The notes under the pieces are model-generated. The model was not told the origin of the DNA. It worked only from the letters and a program-made list of their open reading frames with translations, and made no database searches. From Potentilla sterilis (taxonomy: Eukaryota; Streptophyta; Magnoliopsida; Rosales; Rosaceae), in NCBI GenBank assembly GCA_963682095.1, contig OY821762.1:15572278-15636277 (forward strand): DNA of 64,000 nucleotides. The letters are read 5' to 3'. The first letter of the stretch is position 1. Each line of letters opens with the position of its first letter. Both the position numbers and the translations under genes were made by a program. Below, one piece after another: positions 59,481 to 64,000 of this stretch.

Positions 59481-60310
59481 CACTTGCAGTTGGTGTTGAG
59501 GTAGCAGAGTTACTACGGATGCTCTTTCGTTCCAAAGAAAAGCAAATAATGTAATAAGTCCGGATTACGTCCAAGAATTTTAGGTCAAGTTAGGAATTTG
59601 TATGCAATGTTTGGTACAATAGTCTACACAGGCTACTTGAATGAGACATTATACAATCTTCTAATGGTAATGGCTAGCTGGCACTATTTTTATGGTAATG
59701 CTTCAGTTTTGATATACAATAGTTTCTGCTTTTGTGACAATTATGTGCTGTATGATATAACCAAATGCTCTATTAAAACAATATAAGCAAATACTTAAAT
59801 CTGTTGTCTGAATTAGACAACTCAATAAGGAACAAACAAAATCAGTTGTCTGAATCAGACAACTCAATAAGTAAGAAATGAAATCTATTGTGTGAATTAG
59901 ACAACTGAATAAAAATGCAATATTATGTTGTATGTTTAAAACTCACACAACAGAAAAATATATATGTTCTGTTGTATAAACTAGGCATGTAAGTGCAGCG
60001 CATGCCACGTCAGCCATGACATGACATATAAGTCGTACAACAGAAACTAAAACTGACTTGTCTGACGTTTAATCACACAAGCTCGAGATATACAACGGAA
60101 AATCCGAACTCACACAACTCGTTTCCACCGTTGTGTATTGAGTTTTTTGTACTAGTGATGCCGCATTACTTTGTGCTACCTCGTAGCCTAACTTTGCCAT
60201 CCTTGAGCACAAGAAAAATGCCTTCTCCACATCCCCCGTTAAGTACGACTCCAGTGCCCATCTGGACAAGGAACTCCATGGCCCCCTTTCAACAACTGAT
60301 AGGAGCACAA

Positions 60311-62490
60311 TGTGCGACGATATTAATATATATTTACCCTCGTTTATGCTTTGTTTAACCCTTATTTATCTAAGATCGAGTCATAATTTAGTTTAGTGTT
60401 GAGTTGGTAGAGTTTTGAAAATATGTGCTTTAGAATCAGAAAAATGACCAAGTTTAAGAATTCTGGAAAATAGTGTAAAATGTGTCTTTTTCGTGATTCT
60501 GAGATGAGTGGAATTGTGACCTACCCTTTTCCAAATTTGATGAAATTTGGTATGCATTTTATTGGCTTGCTAAAGGGTTTTGCTTCAAAAATATAGATAA
60601 ATCAAAGTTCGGGAAGTCACCCAAAAGATGGCTACAAAACAATCCAGGGACTTCCAGGATTTTTCCTGGGACTGTGTGCCAACTTCAAAAATTCATTCCG
60701 GACGTTTCACAAGGAATTTGATCAAGCTCTTTTATATGGAGGAATCTCTACGTGTCTAGTTTCTCCGAGACTTATAATCGCATCAATCGAAGCTCCAAGG
60801 AGGGAGTTATGTATGATTTACCGGAGCAAGGTCATTCTAGCCGATTCCACCAAGTTTCTGCCTCTTTTCCTGTTTTCAATGGACATTTTGGCGTACAATT
60901 GCATACTTGAAGATTGTTCAAGCTTATTGAACGGTAGAGGAAGACATCGAGCCAAGACAATGGGGGAAATCATGAAGAAAAGACGCATTCCTAGTCAAGC
61001 TAGGAGATTGCTGCCGATCGGCAAGCAAAGCTGCCGATTTTGTGTTCTTGGCGGTTTGTGTATTTTTCATGGATCAAAGTTCACCAAATGGAGTTGTCAA
61101 GTCCACATATGAAGTCCATGAAGATATGCAGCCCATGCTATAAAGAAAATTCAGAAAAAGAAGTCCAAGAATACAATATTTATCCCACAAGGAAACATAA
61201 GCCAACTAAGAAAAGGAAATTCCCTTCCTTGTGTGGCCGGCAAACCCTAGCCTTTTTCCTCTATATAAAGCCAACTTTTCCACAGAAAAACTTGTCACAT
61301 CTCAAGCCAAAACACAAAGCCAAAACTTTACCAAAATTTCCCCAAAGATCCTACATAAAACCCTAGCCAAAAATCACCCTCACCTCACCCAAGTTTCTGC
61401 CGAAACTTGGACTTTACTGCCGAGCAGCCACCCCTTCCATCCTCCTCCGGATCAACACGAGTCGAAGTCATCAAGGTGTCTACAAAAGTGTGATCCACTC
61501 CCCTCTTTCGGTTTTGTAAATTTTATGTAGTTATGAATAGTTTTGTCTATGAAACTCTTTTGTATTTTTGGTTTTGGTTTGTATGTCTATGTATGAACCA
61601 ATTTGGAATTTGGTTTTATAAATTGCATGTTAAAAATATATTTGATTCGTTGCTTAGGTCTAGGTTTAAGCCACGATTTCATTGAGTCTTTGCATGTTAA
61701 TTTTGTAATATAAAACTTGTAAGATTTGTACACTTAGATAATTAGGACAGTGGTATAGATGCATGTTGAGGATTTAAACCGGTTAGTACTAAGGTGAGGG
61801 CTTATAATCGATACTTAGTGTTGTCTTTGAACATGATCTAGGTATTAGGTTTAATTTGCTTGAGTTATAATGAACTAAGTAGACGTATGATCACTTTGAT
61901 TTGTTGTGCTCACCTAGAGTGGTTAACCTTAGGACTTGCATGTTAAATAAGAAGATTGACGACCTTACTTGTTTGCTTGTCTTCGACTATAGACTTTTGT
62001 GCTTCAATGTTACGAGTTGTATAACGGTAGCATAACTTTTAGGATCACCTCGCGAAAGCTCGATCTTAAAACATTAGAGAGTCACTCAACTAGGTAAAAA
62101 CCGGAAACGTTCTAGTTGTAGGTCGCAACTTGTTTAAGTCCAATGCATGCTAAATACTTGTTCCTTACTTTCTTTTGTGTGAGTCTTATTTGTTAAAGAG
62201 TTAAGTGCCGAATGTTTTGTGTGAAAGATGTTGACCAAACTTGTATATACTAGTTTAGAGTTTAATTTCCTGCATTTTATTTTCATGTCTAGATGTTAGA
62301 GGGCAGCCTTGCTGCCAAACCATTTTCTCCCCCAAAAGTGACGATTTCATATGTATATTTGTGAATAAATTGTCTAACATTCTCATATTTCAGGTACCCT
62401 TAATCCCCGGCTTAGAACGATCCCTACTTGCTCATACTACTAACGATATTTTGTAGGGTTATTATTGTGTGCATGCTTAGGCACTCATCA
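60311..62490 (+). mobile_element. 5' LTR of a Ty3/gypsy Athila/Tat-like element
   Basis: It starts TGTGCGACGATATTAA and ends GGCACTCATCA, 2180 bases. A TATA-like CTATATAAAG at 61260-61269 is a likely promoter. TGGCGCCGTTGCCGGGGA follows five bases after the end, the primer-site pattern typical of Athila/Tat-lineage gypsy elements. The 3' LTR is beyond the window, so the target duplication cannot be checked. Open frames at 60813-61530 lie in the LTR and are not called. Confidence 0.8.
61260..61269 (+). promoter_or_regulatory. TATA box in gypsy LTR
   Basis: CTATATAAAG lies in the middle of the LTR, preceded by a CT-rich stretch and followed by an A/C-rich leader. Its position suits the U3/R boundary of the element. 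Inferred from sequence only. Confidence 0.5.
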
Positions 62491-62495
62491 ATTTT

Positions 62496-62513
62496 TGGCG
62501 CCGTTGCCGGGGA
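62496..62513 (+). other. Primer-binding site of the gypsy element
   Basis: TGGCGCCGTTGCCGGGGA, a few bases past the LTR end CTCATCA. It resembles the primer sites seen in Athila/Tat-type elements, where a tRNA 3' end starts minus-strand DNA synthesis. Which tRNA is used was not checked. Confidence 0.8.
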
Positions 62514-63617
62514 TTATAAAAGCTTGATTTATGTGATTGTTATGTATATAATGTTTCTGGAAATTTTTGTTGTAAAGTTGTAAAGTTTGTAATTTTTGGT
62601 TTTATTTGAGATTTGTAAAGTAGAAATATGCTTCGGTATGTAGAGTTTAAATTTTCAAAGTTGCATGATGTATAAAGAATGTATGTGTGTAATAACTTAG
62701 TTTAATTTCTAGGAAGTTGATAGTGTTATGTATGTTTGAGTTTATTGTAGTTTCTAAAGTGTAACATGTAGAGAGAAGCCGCTTTTGTTGGTCTTAGCCT
62801 TAACTCTTCATACGAGGCTATGTCCTAGCAGAGTCTTTTGTGTAGATTGGGAGATGTGAGAGAAAGGTCCCCCCCACGTACACGAGCGATGCAATGATGG
62901 ATACGTCTTTTATGAGGTTGAGGGCGGCTTTGACCAACACTTGTAGACTGCTAGGGATCTGTTGTTTGTTTTACAAAGTATGGGGCAAGTTATTTTCATA
63001 GATATGGTTCTCAGGTTTGTTTAACTGGATCTCAAGGTCATGACTGATGTTCATTCTCGGTGAGTGAATCGATAGGGGGTTCGCCCTCCTTGACCACTAA
63101 ACGAGTCCTGCCTGGTTCCTGTAGGGAGTTCGCCCTCCGTGAATCTTAACGACACCGCCTCTGAAAAGTAAAACCCGCACGACCTAGTCGATAGCTTGGG
63201 CCGAAGCATCATCTCACTTTAGACGCTAGAAGATAACTTGACATATGTGATCTATTTTCTTCAAAATAAAAACAATTTGTGTGGTTCGAACTCTTGAGGT
63301 ATATCAGATTAAGCATGATACTACCGGGGGCTGCATCAGTCCATTGCACCGTTAACTCCACTGCTTCACGTACCTTGAGAGTTAGAACAAATTTTAAAAG
63401 AAATTAGACTTAGAGATTACATGGTCATGAACGTTTCGAAATTCTTTACTTTGCCGATGCTTGCTTGCTTCTTTGCCGATCCCATGTTTATATGTGCCAT
63501 TGATTGAAATTTGTTTTATAATCGCCAATGTCGTGGCTTGTAATGATGTATATTCTTGCTTTCTATTTCTTTATGAAGTTCTAACTTGTTTAAACGTTGC
63601 AAATTTCAGAACAGTGC
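62514..63617 (+). other. Leader between gypsy primer site and gag
   Basis: An AT-rich untranslated leader. From about 62870 to 63400 it is GC-richer, with two GGGAGTTCGCCCTCC-like words (about 63080 and 63130). No open frame of note is present. Long leaders are common in this lineage. Confidence 0.5.
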
Positions 63618-64000
63618 ATGTCTGAATCGAATCTTTGGACACGAGATCATAGAGGCCGCTTGCAACGTTTAAACCAAGAGCTCGCCATCGCATTGTTAGT
63701 ACCGCTGCCCCCATCCGTGCCGTCAAGTCCGAGTGTGTCTTCAAATCCATCGTCGTCCCCACCTAGCTCGGTACCTTCATTGCCGAGTTATCCCACCATT
63801 ATCTCGTCAACTTGTGATCTCGAGAGCCCTGAGTTTGAGTCCTTTGCCGAGCCACTTGTTGAGGAGGTGAGAATGACTTCGATTAGAGCACAGAATGGTC
63901 ATGTCACCGGAGGAGGAGGGGCTCCTTCCAATATTACTTACCCTCCTTTGGAAGCTGATAAGACCGGAGAGATTGAATTGAGGAGTGGATTCCTCCACAA
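63618..64000 (+). CDS. gag: Gag N-terminus of the gypsy element, runs off the window
   Basis: The ATG at 63618 opens a frame with no stop to the last base (about 127 codons): MSESNLWTRDHRGRLQRLNQ, then a Ser/Pro-rich stretch (VPSSPSVSSNPSSSPPSSVP), then acidic and Gly-rich parts (VTGGGGAPSNITYPPLEADK). Position after the LTR, primer site and leader makes it the gag start. A gag forms the particle that packages element RNA. The core domain would lie beyond the edge, so the assignment rests on position. The frame is open, so the element may be fairly young. Confidence 0.65.
   Translation, partial: MSESNLWTRDHRGRLQRLNQELAIALLVPLPPSVPSSPSVSSNPSSSPPSSVPSLPSYPTIISSTCDLESPEFESFAEPLVEEVRMTSIRAQNGHVTGGGGAPSNITYPPLEADKTGEIELRSGFLH

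Larger units (their letters stand above)
53452..60157 (+). mobile_element. X2: gene-carrying CACTA-like element, TSD ATG
   Basis: The left end is CACTAGTACAAAAATG and the right end is TTTTTTGTACTAGTG, with ATG duplicated at 53449-53451 and 60158-60160. ACACAAC and GTTGTGTGA words crowd both ends. No transposase is recognised. The 6.7-kb interior holds fragments of host genes: a TORTIFOLIA1-like piece inside a GC-rich element, a flippase fragment and others. It is a non-autonomous Pack-type CACTA element inserted in an HRD3 exon. Confidence 0.92.
52932..60296 (-). pseudogene. HRD3A-like: HRD3/SEL1L-like pseudogene fragment split by X2
   Basis: Reading on -, the exon 60296-60158 encodes VVERGPWSSLSRWALESYL and ends AQSNAA. 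After X2, 53448-53285 continues ILDKYGEYSMCMGESGFCTY to ASEQGNEHAALLI. A third exon (about 53185-52932) encodes ERDYERTTKA and then FNLGYMHEHGQVLPLDLHLA with YDQALKINPAVKLPVTLAL. These are Sel1-like repeats of plant HRD3, the adaptor of the HRD1 ubiquitin ligase in ER-associated degradation. Lesions are TGA for the conserved Trp at the X2 junction, stops and indels before SNAQ-like sequence, and missing N- and C-terminal exons. A gypsy LTR starts just upstream at 60311. Confidence 0.85.

Noticed and set aside
60813..61530. Open frames of about 100 codons
   Set aside because: They lie within the gypsy LTR around its TATA box; overlapping frames with no motif.

Overview
This window is plant nuclear DNA, most likely from a dicot. 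Supporting signs are intron-containing genes with GT..AG boundaries, Ty1/copia and Ty3/gypsy LTR elements, a Cassandra-type TRIM with 5S-like LTRs, CACTA and Mutator-like transposons, and fragments of plant HRD3/SEL1L, ALA-type flippase and TORTIFOLIA1-like genes. A Rosales/Rosaceae origin is only a guess. Everything here was read by eye; no homology search was run. The sequence is dominated by nested transposons, with few intact host genes.

Layout. (1) 1-5.1 kb: minisatellites, a decayed Ty1/copia fragment, then gene A (2427-4271, three exons, about 447 codons, unrecognised family). (2) 5.4-8.2 kb: a possible small two-exon gene whose intron holds a solo LTR (5733-7716, TSD GTGGT). (3) 9045-36559: a 27.5-kb Mutator-like element (MULE-1, TSD TTATAAATT). 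It carries a decayed Ulp1-protease gene on + and a decayed mudrA-type transposase on -, which converge. Inside it sits a reverse solo LTR (17860-29162, TSD ATAAC). That LTR holds a CACTA element (18483-28111, TSD GTA) with TNP2 and tnpA-like genes. A second solo LTR (33089-36050, TSD TCAAC) holds a Cassandra TRIM (34605-35380, TSD GAATG). A 418-bp GC-rich element sits in the MULE leader. (4) 36.6-45.2 kb: a second copy of the gene A locus, including the same copia fragment and paralogue gene B (38340-44720). Gene B intron 1 carries a 4.5-kb internally deleted copia element (38852-43377, TSD GTTTG). (5) 45.2-51.6 kb: the start of a third locus copy, broken by a second MULE (MULE-2). MULE-2 is itself invaded by a CACTA-like element, X1. 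(6) 51.6-60.3 kb: a CACTA-like fragment, then a minus-strand HRD3 pseudogene split by X2 (53452-60157, TSD ATG), a gene-carrying CACTA-like element with flippase and TORTIFOLIA1-like fragments. (7) 60311 to the window end: the 5' LTR, primer-binding site and first gag codons of a large Ty3/gypsy (Athila/Tat-like) element.

How it fits together. The nesting gives a relative order: MULE-1, then solo LTRs, then CACTA-1 and Cassandra. The copia fragment is shared by both gene copies, so it predates the locus duplication. The gene B copia element is absent from gene A and has identical LTRs, so it is young. The most unusual feature is a degenerate 10-base motif (AGTAACTATC and relatives). It fills nearly all introns and spacers of MULE-1 and MULE-2, and keeps one strand orientation whichever way the adjacent gene is transcribed.
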